A DNA stretch of 64,000 nucleotides from assembly GCA_965213885.1 (NCBI GenBank), contig OZ243919.1:2976001-3040000 (forward strand). Direction: 5' to 3'. The translations under genes were made by a program, and so were the position numbers. Shown piece after piece: positions 17,877 to 27,036 of the stretch. The stretch comes from VYFG01 sp965213885 (GTDB lineage Bacteria; Pseudomonadota; Gammaproteobacteria; Arenicellales; Poriferihabitantaceae). The notes under the pieces were generated by a model. It worked only from the letters and a program-made list of their open reading frames with translations. It ran no database searches and was not told the origin of the DNA. Each line of letters begins with the position of its first letter. Position 1 is the first letter of the stretch.

Positions 17877-19385
17877 TCAGCGGCCCTCCGCTCCAAACGG
17901 GCCATGCAGGCCACCGTTCACCATGTCCACCGCCCGGAACACTGCCCGCGCCTTGTTCATGGTTTCCTCCCATTCCCTCTCCGGCACCGAGTCGGCGACG
18001 ATGCCTGCGCCCGCCTGGATGTAGACCCGGCCGTCCTTGATCAGCGCGGTGCGGATGGCGATGGCCGTATCCATGTTGCCGTTCCATCCGATGTAGCCGA
18101 TGGCGCCCGAATAGATGCCGCGCCTGTCCGGCTCCAGCGCCTCGATGATTTCCAGCGCGCGCACCTTGGGTGCCCCGGACAGGGTGCCCGCGGGGAAGGA
18201 GGCCTTCAGCACGTCGATGGCATCGAGTTCCGGGGTGATCCGGCCCGTCACGTTGGAGACGATGTGCATGACGTGGGAGTAGCGCTCGACGATCATCTTG
18301 TCGGTGAGTGACACCGAGCCGATCGCGGAGACCCGCCCGACGTCGTTGCGGCCGAGGTCGATCAGCATCAGGTGCTCCGCCAGTTCCTTGGAATCCGCCA
18401 GGAGCTCCTCGGCCAGGGCTTCATCCTCCTCCGGCGTGGCGCCGCGCCTGCGGGTACCCGCGATGGGCCGCACCGTGATCTCGCCCTGTTCCAGGCGCAC
18501 CAGAATTTCCGGCGACGAGCTGGCGATCTGGAAGTCGCCCAGATCGACGAAGAACATGTAGGGCGACGGGTTGAGCGTTCTCAGCGCGCGGTAGAGTTCC
18601 AGGGGTCTTGCATGGTAGGGCATGGACATGCGCTGGGAAAGCACCACCTGGAAGATGTCGCCGTCGCGGATGTAACGGCGGCATTTCTCCACCGCCTTCT
18701 CGAAATCCGCACGCGGCAGGGACGATTCTGCGTCCGCTTCTCCGGGGCCCGCGGCAAAGACGTCTTTCGGCTGGGAGGGAAGAGGACGGTGCAGCGCCGA
18801 GGTCAGGGCATCGAGCCGGGCCGCCGCGCGGTCGTAGGCATCCGGCTCCCCGGGGTCGGCCAGGACGATGATCTGCAGCCTGCCGGACAGGTTGTCGAAC
18901 ACCACCACCTCCTCGGACACCATGAGCAGGATGTCCGGCGCCCCGACCGGGTCCGGGGCGCCGTGCTGTCCCAGATGGGGTTCGATGTAGTGCACCGTGC
19001 CGTAGCCGAAATAGCCCACCAGGCCGCCGGTGAAACGGGGCAGACCGTCCACGTCCGGGACCCTGAATCGCTGCCGGAAGGAGCGAATGGCCTCCAGCGG
19101 GTCGTCCACCTCGTGGTCCTCGGTCACCTGCCGGTCATGGTGGATGCGGACCCGGTGCCCGGAGATTTCGATGCGGTTGCGGCAGGGCAGGCCGATCATG
19201 GAGTAGCGGCCCCACTTTTCGCCGCCCTGGACGGACTCCAGCAGATAGCTGTAGGGGCCGGCGCCCAGTTTCAGGTAGGTGGAAAGCGGGGTTTCCAGAT
19301 CGGCCAGCAGGTCGCGGGCCAGGGGGACGCGGTTGAAGCCGCGGGCGGCGTAGGCGTCGAATTCAGGTTTCGTCAGCATGTTCAA
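17877..19385 (-). CDS. trpE: Anthranilate synthase component I
   Basis: TrpE converts chorismate to anthranilate. At 502 residues it is full length. The C-terminal chorismate-binding domain is intact (VVLSQRMSM, PSPYMFFVDLG, RPIAGTRRRG, HLMLIDLGRNDVGRVS, GAPKVRALEIIEALEP, YSGAIGYIGWNGNMDTAIAIRT). The N-terminus contains the Ser-bearing KLGAGPYSYLLESVQGGEKWGR region used for tryptophan feedback. The gene follows rpe and gph in a common proteobacterial order. The start could be either ATG at 19385 or 19379. Confidence 0.95.
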   Translation of the reverse strand: MNMLTKPEFDAYAARGFNRVPLARDLLADLETPLSTYLKLGAGPYSYLLESVQGGEKWGRYSMIGLPCRNRIEISGHRVRIHHDRQVTEDHEVDDPLEAIRSFRQRFRVPDVDGLPRFTGGLVGYFGYGTVHYIEPHLGQHGAPDPVGAPDILLMVSEEVVVFDNLSGRLQIIVLADPGEPDAYDRAAARLDALTSALHRPLPSQPKDVFAAGPGEADAESSLPRADFEKAVEKCRRYIRDGDIFQVVLSQRMSMPYHARPLELYRALRTLNPSPYMFFVDLGDFQIASSSPEILVRLEQGEITVRPIAGTRRRGATPEEDEALAEELLADSKELAEHLMLIDLGRNDVGRVSAIGSVSLTDKMIVERYSHVMHIVSNVTGRITPELDAIDVLKASFPAGTLSGAPKVRALEIIEALEPDRRGIYSGAIGYIGWNGNMDTAIAIRTALIKDGRVYIQAGAGIVADSVPEREWEETMNKARAVFRAVDMVNGGLHGPFGAEGR

Positions 19386-19616
19386 TCATCACGGTCAGGA
19401 ATGGCGGCCGCGTGGCCGGGCAGAGCAGGGCAGGGCGTCAGATACGCCAGCTTCGCCAGGGCCATACCCGTTGGATTCCCGATGTGAGGACTGTCTGCAT
19501 GCGGTCAACCGCGTGAATGAATCAGGTTCGCTGGCGGATTGTACCCGGATGCGGCACAAAGTCCAGCGGACTGCGGATGGGCCGGCCGGCGTGCGGTGCG
19601 GCTTGGGAGCCGTGGC

Positions 19617-20330
19617 TCAGACCGCGGAGGAATGCTGCCGGGCGCCGTCCCGGGAAGCGGGCGAAAGATGGTTGGTGAGTTCCCGGAAACTGTCGAGCAG
19701 GCGGTCCGGACTACCCGTACGCAGGTCAATCCCCTGGTTGTAGCCGTAGGTCAGACAGATCACCCGCATGCCCGCGGCCCGTGCGGCCTGGATGTCGTTC
19801 ATGGAGTCTCCGATCATGATGCATTCCGATGTGGCGCTATCGAGCGACTCGGCGGCGTGCAGCAGCTGGCCCGGATCCGGCTTGCGCACCCCGATGGTGT
19901 CGCCTCCCACCCAGGTCGAGAGCTGGCGGGCCAGGCCCGAAATCTCCAGGAGCAGGCCGGTATGCCGATCCGGCTTGTTGGTCACGCAGGCGAGGGCGAA
20001 GCCTTCCGCACGAAGGCGCGCCATGGTTTCCTCCACGCCGGCATAGAACCGGCTCAACTCCCAGATGTGCTCGGCGTAGAGGTCAAAGAAGAGCGGGAGG
20101 GCCTGCTCGAGCAGCGCGGGATCCGGTTCCCCGTCCCATTCTCCGGTGATGGTGCGCTTGATCAGCCTTTCCGAGCCGTTACCGGTCCACATGCGCACGT
20201 TCTCCCGTGGCCTTTCCGCAAGACCCAGGGCGCGCATGGTGCGATTGGCGGCGGCGGCGATATCCGGCACCGAGTCGATCAGGGTGCCGTCGAGGTCGAA
20301 CAGCAGCGTGCGGGCCGTCAGCGGTTTCAT
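19617..20330 (-). CDS. gph: Phosphoglycolate phosphatase
   Basis: Gph is a HAD-superfamily hydrolase that removes phosphate from 2-phosphoglycolate. The 237 residues have motif I FDLDGTLIDS, motif II VTNKPD, the lysine in VRKPDP and motif IV MIGDSMNDIQAARAAGM. The ATG at 20330 (MKPLTARTLLFDLDGT) is chosen over an upstream frame reaching 20435. Order rpe-gph-trpE supports the assignment. A 231-base gap with no recognised feature separates it from trpE. Confidence 0.93.
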   Translation of the reverse strand: MKPLTARTLLFDLDGTLIDSVPDIAAAANRTMRALGLAERPRENVRMWTGNGSERLIKRTITGEWDGEPDPALLEQALPLFFDLYAEHIWELSRFYAGVEETMARLRAEGFALACVTNKPDRHTGLLLEISGLARQLSTWVGGDTIGVRKPDPGQLLHAAESLDSATSECIMIGDSMNDIQAARAAGMRVICLTYGYNQGIDLRTGSPDRLLDSFRELTNHLSPASRDGARQHSSAV

Positions 20331-20346
20331 CAGGGAGGAGCGGGAG

Positions 20347-21033
20347 TCAGGCTTGGGCCAGTTGGTCCCGCATGGCGGCAACCACGGAGTCGTACCGGTT
20401 GGGATCATCGGCCCGGCCCGCGCCGAAAATGGCACTGCCCGCGACCAACACGTCGGCGCCGGCCCGTGCGATCTCGGCGACGTTGTCCACCTTCACACCG
20501 CCGTCGACTTCCAGGCGGATATCACGGCCGCTCGCCTCGATCAGGCGCCGGGCCTTGCTGAGCTTGTCCAGCGTGGCGGGAATGAACGACTGGCCGCCGA
20601 ACCCGGGATTCACCGACATGAGCAGGATCATGTCCACCTTGTCCATCACGTATTCCAGCGCATCCAGCGGCGTGGCGGGATTGAACACCAGGCCCGGCCG
20701 GCAGTTCTCGGAACGGATCAACTGGAGGGACCGGTCGACATGCTCGGACGCCTCCGGGTGAAAGGTGATGTAGGTCGCACCGGCGGCCGCGAAGTCCGGA
20801 ATGATCCGGTCCACCGGCTTGACCATGAGATGCACGTCGATGGGGGCGTCGACGCCGTGCCTGCGCAGGGCCTCGCAGATCAGTGGGCCGACGGTGAGAT
20901 TCGGGACATAGTGGTTGTCCATGACGTCGAAATGCACCATGTCCGCGCCTGCGGCCAGGACATTGTCCACCTCCTCGCCCAGCCGGGCGAAATCCGCAGA
21001 GAGGATGGAAGGTGCGATCAGCTGGTCGGGCAT
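20347..21033 (-). CDS. rpe: Ribulose-phosphate 3-epimerase
   Basis: Rpe interconverts ribulose-5-P and xylulose-5-P in the pentose phosphate and Calvin pathways. The 228-residue TIM barrel starts MPDQLIAPSILSADFARLGEE and carries HFDVMDNHYVPNLTVGP, DVHLMVKPVD, SVNPGFGGQSFIP and LEVDGGVKVDN. These supply the metal-binding His and catalytic Asp residues. An upstream in-frame ATG (21084) is less likely. It is the first gene of the rpe-gph-trp group. Confidence 0.96.
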   Translation of the reverse strand: MPDQLIAPSILSADFARLGEEVDNVLAAGADMVHFDVMDNHYVPNLTVGPLICEALRRHGVDAPIDVHLMVKPVDRIIPDFAAAGATYITFHPEASEHVDRSLQLIRSENCRPGLVFNPATPLDALEYVMDKVDMILLMSVNPGFGGQSFIPATLDKLSKARRLIEASGRDIRLEVDGGVKVDNVAEIARAGADVLVAGSAIFGAGRADDPNRYDSVVAAMRDQLAQA

Positions 21034-21154
21034 GGCATTTGCGCGCATCAAATTCATCGACGGGGGGATTATGGCGAGGGGCACCGGCCAAGTCCACGCA
21101 TTTGCGAAAGGAATCCCTTATGGCTCCCCAAAGCACCCCTGCCGGGTCGGGTCC

Positions 21155-22312
21155 TCAGCCCTCCCCGCGAGACAACAGGAGCATCGGCCCGTAGAAAATC
21201 ACGAAGGCGGTGAAGGCGGCCGTCCAGGCAAGGGAGGAAATCACGAGAAGCGTGAATGCCGATCCCGGCAGCAGGGCCATGGCGAGCCTGGCGATGGCCG
21301 CAAGGACCACAAGCAGGTAGATGAGCCGCGTCGTCGCGGGTGCGGTCAGGGGGCGGCCGCAATGTCCCCTGCTTGCCCGTGTCATGACCGCGAGGGTCAT
21401 CACGCCGATTGCCCCTGTGGTCCAGGCATGCAGCACCCCGGAGGTGGGAACGGTGTCGGGCCACAGGATGGAACTCCCGACAGCGGCGAAGCCCAGCGGC
21501 ACGAAGGCATAGCCGACATGCAGGATCAGCACGAGGGGCTCGCGGAAGGTGTGATGGCCCGACCAGCGTGCCAGGCGGCCGGCCTGAACGAGCGCGGCCA
21601 GGAGGAGGGCCCCGCCCGTGAACGGCCGCTCCGGGAAGACGATCCAGAGCGCCAGGGCAGTCACGGCGATACCGAGGGCGAGACGGTCGAATGCATTGAA
21701 GGGCGTCGGAAGTGCCCAGCCGCCCTGGCCTGCAAGCCAGTTTTTCGTGAAGCCGGGAATGATCCGGCCACCGATCAGCATGATCAGGATGACGAGGACC
21801 GAAACCGCCGCCCGGGTAGCATGGAACGGATAGCCGTTTAGGAAAAGCTCGAGGTGAAAGGCGATATTGGTCAGGCAAAAGAGGAGCACGACCATCGCAA
21901 CCTTGAGATTGCGGCGATTCCGCCCGGCGACAATCTCCCGGAGCACGACGGCCGACAATCCAAGCAGGAAGAGGCTGTCGACGATGGCTGCGGCGGCGAG
22001 GCCGACAACGCCCGCAGCCAGGATCGCCAGCCGGCCCGACACCCAGACCGCGAACAGGATGCATAGCGCCGGACCGCGGATCGGCGGGCGCCCCGTCCAG
22101 TTCGGTATGGCGGTCAGAAGGAAACCCGCCACGACGGCGGTGCCATAGCCGAACAGGAGCTCATGGGCATGCCATGGGACGGCGCCGTAAGGAGTCTCGA
22201 ATGCGATGCGTCCGGTCAGCATGGCGATCCAGAGCAGCATGGTGGCCGCGGCCCAGAGGGCGCCGCCAAGAAAGAACGGACGGAAGCCGTGGCTGAACAG
22301 GACGAATTGCAC
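21155..22312 (-). CDS. nnrS: NnrS family membrane protein
   Basis: NnrS is a haem- and copper-containing multi-helix membrane protein linked to denitrification and nitric-oxide stress. The 385-residue protein has about twelve hydrophobic segments and typical NnrS sequence: FSHGFRPFFLGGALWAA, WHAHELLFGYGTAVVAGFLLTAIPNWTGR, and HAWTTGAIGVMTLAVMTRASRGH. It lies 20 bases downstream of the NnrU-like gene. Together with nar genes further along, it points to nitrogen-oxide respiration. Confidence 0.93.
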   Translation of the reverse strand: MQFVLFSHGFRPFFLGGALWAAATMLLWIAMLTGRIAFETPYGAVPWHAHELLFGYGTAVVAGFLLTAIPNWTGRPPIRGPALCILFAVWVSGRLAILAAGVVGLAAAAIVDSLFLLGLSAVVLREIVAGRNRRNLKVAMVVLLFCLTNIAFHLELFLNGYPFHATRAAVSVLVILIMLIGGRIIPGFTKNWLAGQGGWALPTPFNAFDRLALGIAVTALALWIVFPERPFTGGALLLAALVQAGRLARWSGHHTFREPLVLILHVGYAFVPLGFAAVGSSILWPDTVPTSGVLHAWTTGAIGVMTLAVMTRASRGHCGRPLTAPATTRLIYLLVVLAAIARLAMALLPGSAFTLLVISSLAWTAAFTAFVIFYGPMLLLSRGEG

Positions 22313-22331
22313 GCGCAGAGCCCCCTTCAGG

Positions 22332-23036
22332 TCACCGGGAGAGCCATGCCAGCGGATCAGCCCCGATCAGCAGTTCGTGGCCCTGGAGGAGGAACCACAG
22401 GTAGGCGGCGATTCCCGCACAGGTATGCAGCAGAAACGAGCTGTCCACACGGGGGTCCGTTTTGCCCGACAGGATCGCGGCTAGGGGGATGACGGAGGTG
22501 GACCGCGAGAGCGCCCGCCATTGCGGGTTACCGAGCCGTTGCCGCGCCCGCCGGTCGAGACCGGGAATGCCTGCCGCGGCCAGGGCAGTCATTCCACCGA
22601 ACACAATGAGCGAGACGACATCGCCGTTGGGCGGCACGTGTGCCCCGGCCCAGACCAGGAAGCCCCAGATCACGGGGTGACGGGTGATCCGGGCAATCGG
22701 GGGAAGGGGGCCGGACGGATCACGGCGGCGCAGGGATATGGACAGCGGGTTGGCCGCGCAGAGGCCGGCGATGAGGAACCAGAACGCCAGCGGCATCGCG
22801 ACGGCGGATACGGCCGACTGCCAGTTCGCTGGTGCCCAGAGCAGGATGTGCGGGGCCCTGAGAGCGGTCGAGACAACCCAGGCGAGCAGGGCGATCGACA
22901 GGAGGGAGTAGCTGGCGAGATACATGCCCCGACCGAGCAGGGAGACCAGGCGGCGCCGTACCGGAGGAGCCGGGGGCACCGCATGGGCCAGGAGAAAGAG
23001 GGATATCGCCAGGAGGAATTCTGTCATAATGATCAA
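22332..23036 (-). CDS. nnrU: NnrU family membrane protein
   Basis: The NnrU family, first found beside nitrite and nitric-oxide reductase genes, consists of multi-helix membrane proteins. This one has 234 residues. Visible family features are the N-terminal LFLLAHAVPPAPPVRRRLVSLLG and the central RITRHPVIWGFLVWAGAHVPPNGD. A degenerate FNR-like half site (TTGAT) overlaps the start, too weak to call. An ATG three codons later (23027) is an alternative start. It probably forms an operon with nnrS. Confidence 0.88.
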   Translation of the reverse strand: MIIMTEFLLAISLFLLAHAVPPAPPVRRRLVSLLGRGMYLASYSLLSIALLAWVVSTALRAPHILLWAPANWQSAVSAVAMPLAFWFLIAGLCAANPLSISLRRRDPSGPLPPIARITRHPVIWGFLVWAGAHVPPNGDVVSLIVFGGMTALAAAGIPGLDRRARQRLGNPQWRALSRSTSVIPLAAILSGKTDPRVDSSFLLHTCAGIAAYLWFLLQGHELLIGADPLAWLSR

Positions 23037-23183
23037 TATCGGCCATGCCGGAGCACCGGATCAGGCGACTTGGAGCCAAGATACACCATTTGTCCGGCCA
23101 ACGGGCGTTGCGGCGTCCCGCCGCCGGCCCCGAAATCCCGCCGGCGGACCGATCACGACAAGGGGTCCGGGAACGCGGAATGC

Positions 23184-24542
23184 CTACTTCACCACCAGGA
23201 ACAGGGCCCGGCCGCCGCGCAACAGGCGCATCAGGAGCGCGCCGTCCGACCGCTCGATGATGGTCGAAAGGTCATCCACGGATTCGATCCGACGCCGGTT
23301 GACCGAATAGATCACATCCCCCGGGACGATGCCCGTGCGGGCCGCCGGACTGCCGGGTTCGATGCCGGTGACCCGGATGGCCTTCTCGCCGTCCTCGGAA
23401 GTCACCTCCTCGAAGGTGGCACCGGCAAAACGGCTGTCTTCCGGGGCTTCGCCCCGGGTTCGCGCGACCATCTGCGGATCGTGGATGGTGACTTTCCTCT
23501 CGATCAGCTGGCCGCCCCGGTAGAAGGCCACGGTCCCGCTGTCCCCCGTACGAAGCAGTCCCACGGCGTTGCGCAGATCGGTACTGTCGTGAATCTCGAC
23601 GTTGTTGAACCCGACGATGACATCACCGGACTTCATGCCGATTTCCGCCGCCGCGGAACCCGGGACCACCTGGGAGACCACGGCACCGCGTTTGCCCGGG
23701 ATGCCGAAGGCTTCCGCCAGCCGGGGCGTGAGATTCTGCATGCCCACACCGAGGATGCCGCGCTGCACGTTGCCATGCTCCACGATCTGGGCCATCAGTG
23801 TGCCGGCCATGTCCACGGGGATGGATAGGCCGATTCCGATACTCCCCCCGCCGCGGGACAGGATTGCGGTGTTGATTCCGACCAGTTCCCCGCGGAGGTT
23901 CACCAGTGCGCCCCCGGAGTTGCCGGGGTTGATGGAGGCGTCGGTCTGGATGAAATCCTCGTAGCCCTCGATCCCGAGTCCGCTCCGGCCGAGAGCGCTG
24001 ATGATGCCGGAGGTCACAGTCTGGCTGAGTCCGAACGGGCTGCCGATGGCCACCACGAAATCGCCTACGCGAAGTTCCGCGGACCGGCCGATGGCGATGG
24101 CCTGCAGGTTGTCCCCCTGCACCCGGATGACCGCGACATCGCTGTCCTCATCGGAGCCCACCAGGGTGGCCTCCATGGACCGTCCGTCGTTGGTGGTGAC
24201 GGTGATTTCGCTGGCCCGGTCGATGACATGGTGGTTCGTGAGAATGTAGCCGTTTGCGGCATCGACGATGACCCCGGAGCCAAGGCTGCTGCCTTCCCGT
24301 TCGCGCGGGCCGAGGAACCGGCGGAAGAACGGATCCCGCAGCAGGGGATGATCCGTGGCCCGGATCCGGGTGGTGGTGGATATGTTCACCACCGCGGGCA
24401 GGACATTCTCCAGCATCGGCGCCAGGCTGGGCAAGGGCTCGCCATCCACCCGGGCGGGCAACAGGGCGTGGGCGGGGCCGATCAGGCCGAGGGAGAACAG
24501 AAGGCTGGCACCGAGAAGGACGTGCGGGAATCTGGACGGCAT
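23184..24542 (-). CDS. degQ: DegP/DegQ-type periplasmic serine endoprotease
   Basis: This trypsin-like protease has two PDZ domains and degrades or refolds misfolded envelope proteins. From the ATG at 24542 it has 452 residues with a signal peptide (about 1-27). The catalytic triad is H105 (TNHHV), D135 (DSDVAVIR) and S209 (NPGNSGGAL). PDZ1 begins near GILGVGMQNL; PDZ2 contains GIVPGDVIYSVNRRRI. The frame opens ten residues further upstream. DegP, DegQ and MucD cannot be separated confidently; the length suits DegQ or MucD. Confidence 0.9.
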   Translation of the reverse strand: MPSRFPHVLLGASLLFSLGLIGPAHALLPARVDGEPLPSLAPMLENVLPAVVNISTTTRIRATDHPLLRDPFFRRFLGPREREGSSLGSGVIVDAANGYILTNHHVIDRASEITVTTNDGRSMEATLVGSDEDSDVAVIRVQGDNLQAIAIGRSAELRVGDFVVAIGSPFGLSQTVTSGIISALGRSGLGIEGYEDFIQTDASINPGNSGGALVNLRGELVGINTAILSRGGGSIGIGLSIPVDMAGTLMAQIVEHGNVQRGILGVGMQNLTPRLAEAFGIPGKRGAVVSQVVPGSAAAEIGMKSGDVIVGFNNVEIHDSTDLRNAVGLLRTGDSGTVAFYRGGQLIERKVTIHDPQMVARTRGEAPEDSRFAGATFEEVTSEDGEKAIRVTGIEPGSPAARTGIVPGDVIYSVNRRRIESVDDLSTIIERSDGALLMRLLRGGRALFLVVK

Positions 24543-24941
24543 GATTCTGTTCTGCAGGGATGACTCACCCAATAAATCGGTACAGATTCCGGAAGTTAAA
24601 CCCCCGTTTCGGGGCCGGGCCGCCCGGACAACTCAGGGATAGCGCAGCCGTTTCCGCACGGAAATCACGGACTTCCCGCCGGGTGGGTTGTGCCCCATGA
24701 ATCTTCCCGCCCGGCAATCCCCAGGTATTGCTCATTGGCCCTCGGCATCATTTGCACCCGGGGCAGTACCGGTGGTACCGGTGCGGCCTGACGGTGGGCG
24801 GCGCCAGGGCACGGGAGATTGTGTGGCATCGAAAGCCGTCATGCCGCATTGCCGCGGCGTGTTCGTTGTTGCCATTCGATGCGGTGGTTTCGGGCGGGTA
24901 ACTCACCGCCAGCCGGTTGCCGATGCCTCCGGCACTCCTGA
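24543..24941. other. Intergenic region upstream of the protease gene
   Basis: No gene was recognised in this stretch. It should contain the protease promoter. A small hairpin (ccccg/cgggg, loop ttt) is at about 24602-24614. The out-of-frame continuation of the GPP34 gene crosses part of this region without family sequence. Confidence 0.4.
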
Positions 24942-25566
24942 TCAGCCCCACCAGTCGCTGACGACGCGGGTGACGGCCTGGCCGATCAGATCCATCCTGG
25001 CAATCTGCCCGATCCTGGGGGCCAGCAGTTCGAACCGGACCTCGTCGATGAGGACGGGCCAGAGCATGCACATATCCACCAGGCTGATGATCATGATGTC
25101 CCGCGGTTCGGGGATTTCCTCGTCCATCAACTCCCCGGCGAGGCGCCGCCTGACGTCCCTGTACGGTTGCCCATCCGCATCCACAAGGTGATGTCCGCCC
25201 ATCACCCAGCAGCCGTCCGAACCGGTCCCGTGACACGATCCCCCGTTCCACCAGCCGGTCGTCGATGCGCGAACGAACGGATTCGTGATCGCGAGTGAAC
25301 ACCGCTACCCAGTGGTCGACCGGGCGTCGTACGTCATCCCCCGCCACTCGTATCAGGGCATGATCGAGCACCGGCTCCCCGACCGGTTCCGGGCTGACGA
25401 GGAAGAGATGGTCGAGGTCGGTATCTATGCGGTTTGCCAGGGCAAGGTCCATCAGCACGGCGCCGTCGATGGCGGCCCGTATGCGGTGGCCCGGCAACAC
25501 AACGCTCAGCCAGCCGGTTTCATCGTCGAGCATCAGCAGCAGGATTTCCTCGCTGATCGTCAGCAT
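24942..25566 (-). pseudogene. GPP34 (Golgi phosphoprotein 3) family protein, frameshifted
   Basis: The first half, from 25566 to about 25205, reads LLLMLDDETGWLSVVLPGHRI and then AAIDGAVLMDLALANRIDTD, clear GPP34 sequence. Near 25205, at RLLGDG, the match leaves this frame. It continues in another, starting GGHHLVDADGQPYRDVRRRLA and ending VTRVVSDWWG at 24942. A single one-base insertion or deletion would restore a protein of about 208 residues. Eukaryotic members bind PI4P; bacterial ones are poorly characterised. It is either a true recent pseudogene or a sequencing error. Confidence 0.75.
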
Positions 25567-25656
25567 TGAAGCGGCCGGGCCATGGACTGCGGTGTTGCCG
25601 GGACATCGGCGTTCTACAGGACAGCGGCCATACGACCCGATGTGGACGGAGTCCGG

Positions 25657-26454
25657 TCAGGGGCCGAACCGGCGGATGATTGCCAGGCGCACGATGCCGA
25701 GGTCGTTCCCGATATCGTATGGGCATGGCCTGCGGGGGCCGCTCGGCCCGCAGCGGGCGTCGCCGGAGTGGTTCACGTGATGGGTGCTCCGCCCGAAATC
25801 CAGGTATGAGCCCTCCAGGCGCAGCATCCAGTTGTCGGCCAGCGGGGCTTCGACGCCGATGCCGATTACCCAGCCGGCCTCCACCGAACCGTCCCGGAAG
25901 GAGTCGTCCGGGTCTTCCCGTGTCGACATGCCAGGTCCGAAATCAATGTCGGTCACCGAGCTTTCGATCCGGGCAACCGCGAGCCCTCCGCCGGCAAAGA
26001 CCGTTGCCGGGCCGGCGGCATGCTCGATGCCGGCTCGCGCGGTGGCGATCCACCGAAACTCGGATCTGACGGTTTCGTCCAGGCCTTCGGGATCAAGCAT
26101 GTTCGAGGCGGCCGTTCCGCCGCCGGACATGCCGTCGATCTCGATCCTGATGGTCTGTCCGCCCCACCGCAGCTTCCTGCCGGCCAGCACACCGCCGGTG
26201 AATCCGGACCGGTCGTATTCCACCGACCAGCCTGGATTTCCCCAGTTCGCGAAGCCTTCCACGTCGATGACCTGGTGGTCCGCCCGGCGACTACCCGCGA
26301 ACACACCCGCGTAGGATTCCTCCCACCGAAGAGCGGCGCCTTCACTACCGGCCTGGGCGGTGCCCGCGTACACGGGAGATAGAAAGACGGCCATCACGAG
26401 ACCCGCGCACCATGACCGGGAAGCGGTCTTGCGGGGTGGATAATTCTTTTGCAT
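25657..26454 (-). CDS. Outer-membrane beta-barrel protein
   Basis: This 265-residue protein has a signal peptide (cleavage after about AQAG, residue 36). Alternating hydrophobic and polar strands follow, as in the small porin-like OmpA/Omp25 group: YAGVFAGSRRADHQ, FTGGVLAGRKLRW, FRWIATARAGIE, EAGWVIGIGVEAPLADNW and RLEGSYLDFG. It ends VRLAIIRRFGP, close to the aromatic barrel terminus. The Cys-Gly-Pro pattern near the end may form a loop disulfide. The biological role is unknown. Confidence 0.75.
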   Translation of the reverse strand: MQKNYPPRKTASRSWCAGLVMAVFLSPVYAGTAQAGSEGAALRWEESYAGVFAGSRRADHQVIDVEGFANWGNPGWSVEYDRSGFTGGVLAGRKLRWGGQTIRIEIDGMSGGGTAASNMLDPEGLDETVRSEFRWIATARAGIEHAAGPATVFAGGGLAVARIESSVTDIDFGPGMSTREDPDDSFRDGSVEAGWVIGIGVEAPLADNWMLRLEGSYLDFGRSTHHVNHSGDARCGPSGPRRPCPYDIGNDLGIVRLAIIRRFGP

Positions 26455-26511
26455 GTTCGGATAATCCGGATTTCAGTTCCACGCCGATTGTACCGCCAAG
26501 CAGTTGTCGGG

Positions 26512-27006
26512 ATGAATTTCGGCGAAACGTGGAGGCAGCATGCGGAGGTATACGAGGTTCCATCGCATCAAGCACCCGGCAACCGGCCGGTGAGGCGGGG
26601 ACGGGCAGTTCCCGGGGAGCAGGGTGCGCCCTCGGCCGGGACAGGCTGCCGGCTCTGTCCGGCCGCCCTGCTCCTGGCACTGTTGGTGTCCTCCTGTACC
26701 GCCGTTCCCGCCGGCGGAATTCTCCCCGGAATCGAACCGTACGAGCACAGGGCCATGGGGCTGATCCTCACGTTCGGGCACTGGCCGCCGGACGAGGAGG
26801 AAATCGCGCCGCTCCTCAGGAAGCTGCGGCGGGAAGGGCTCAGGGTGACCGGCAGGTTCAGCCGGTTCAGGGTCTGGATATTGTCGTGGGAGGAACCCCG
26901 GGACGGCCGCCGGGCGGAGGATCTGTGTATCGAGCTTGCCCTGGACGGGCAGATCGCATCGCTGTTCGAGAGCTGCGAGCCGGATTCCCTGCTGCATCCC
27001 GCATAG
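26512..27006 (+). CDS. Hypothetical lipoprotein
   Basis: A lipoprotein signal is visible: a hydrophobic stretch LCPAALLLALLVSSC with the lipobox Cys in LVSSC, then a mature part of about 100 residues. The mature part includes LTFGHWPPDEEEIAPLLRKL and ends DSLLHPA. I do not recognise the family. The start is unclear: ATGs lie at 26449 and 26512 and a GTG at 26590. Only the last gives a normal short signal-peptide n-region. The gene diverges from the beta-barrel gene. Confidence 0.5.
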   Translation: MNFGETWRQHAEVYEVPSHQAPGNRPVRRGRAVPGEQGAPSAGTGCRLCPAALLLALLVSSCTAVPAGGILPGIEPYEHRAMGLILTFGHWPPDEEEIAPLLRKLRREGLRVTGRFSRFRVWILSWEEPRDGRRAEDLCIELALDGQIASLFESCEPDSLLHPA

Positions 27007-27036
27007 GCGTCGTTGCGGGGCCGGCCTCCCGACTGT

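Noticed and set aside
23021..23050. FNR-like site at the nnrU start
   Set aside because: Only about 7 of 10 defined positions match and it overlaps the start codon, so it was not listed as a site.
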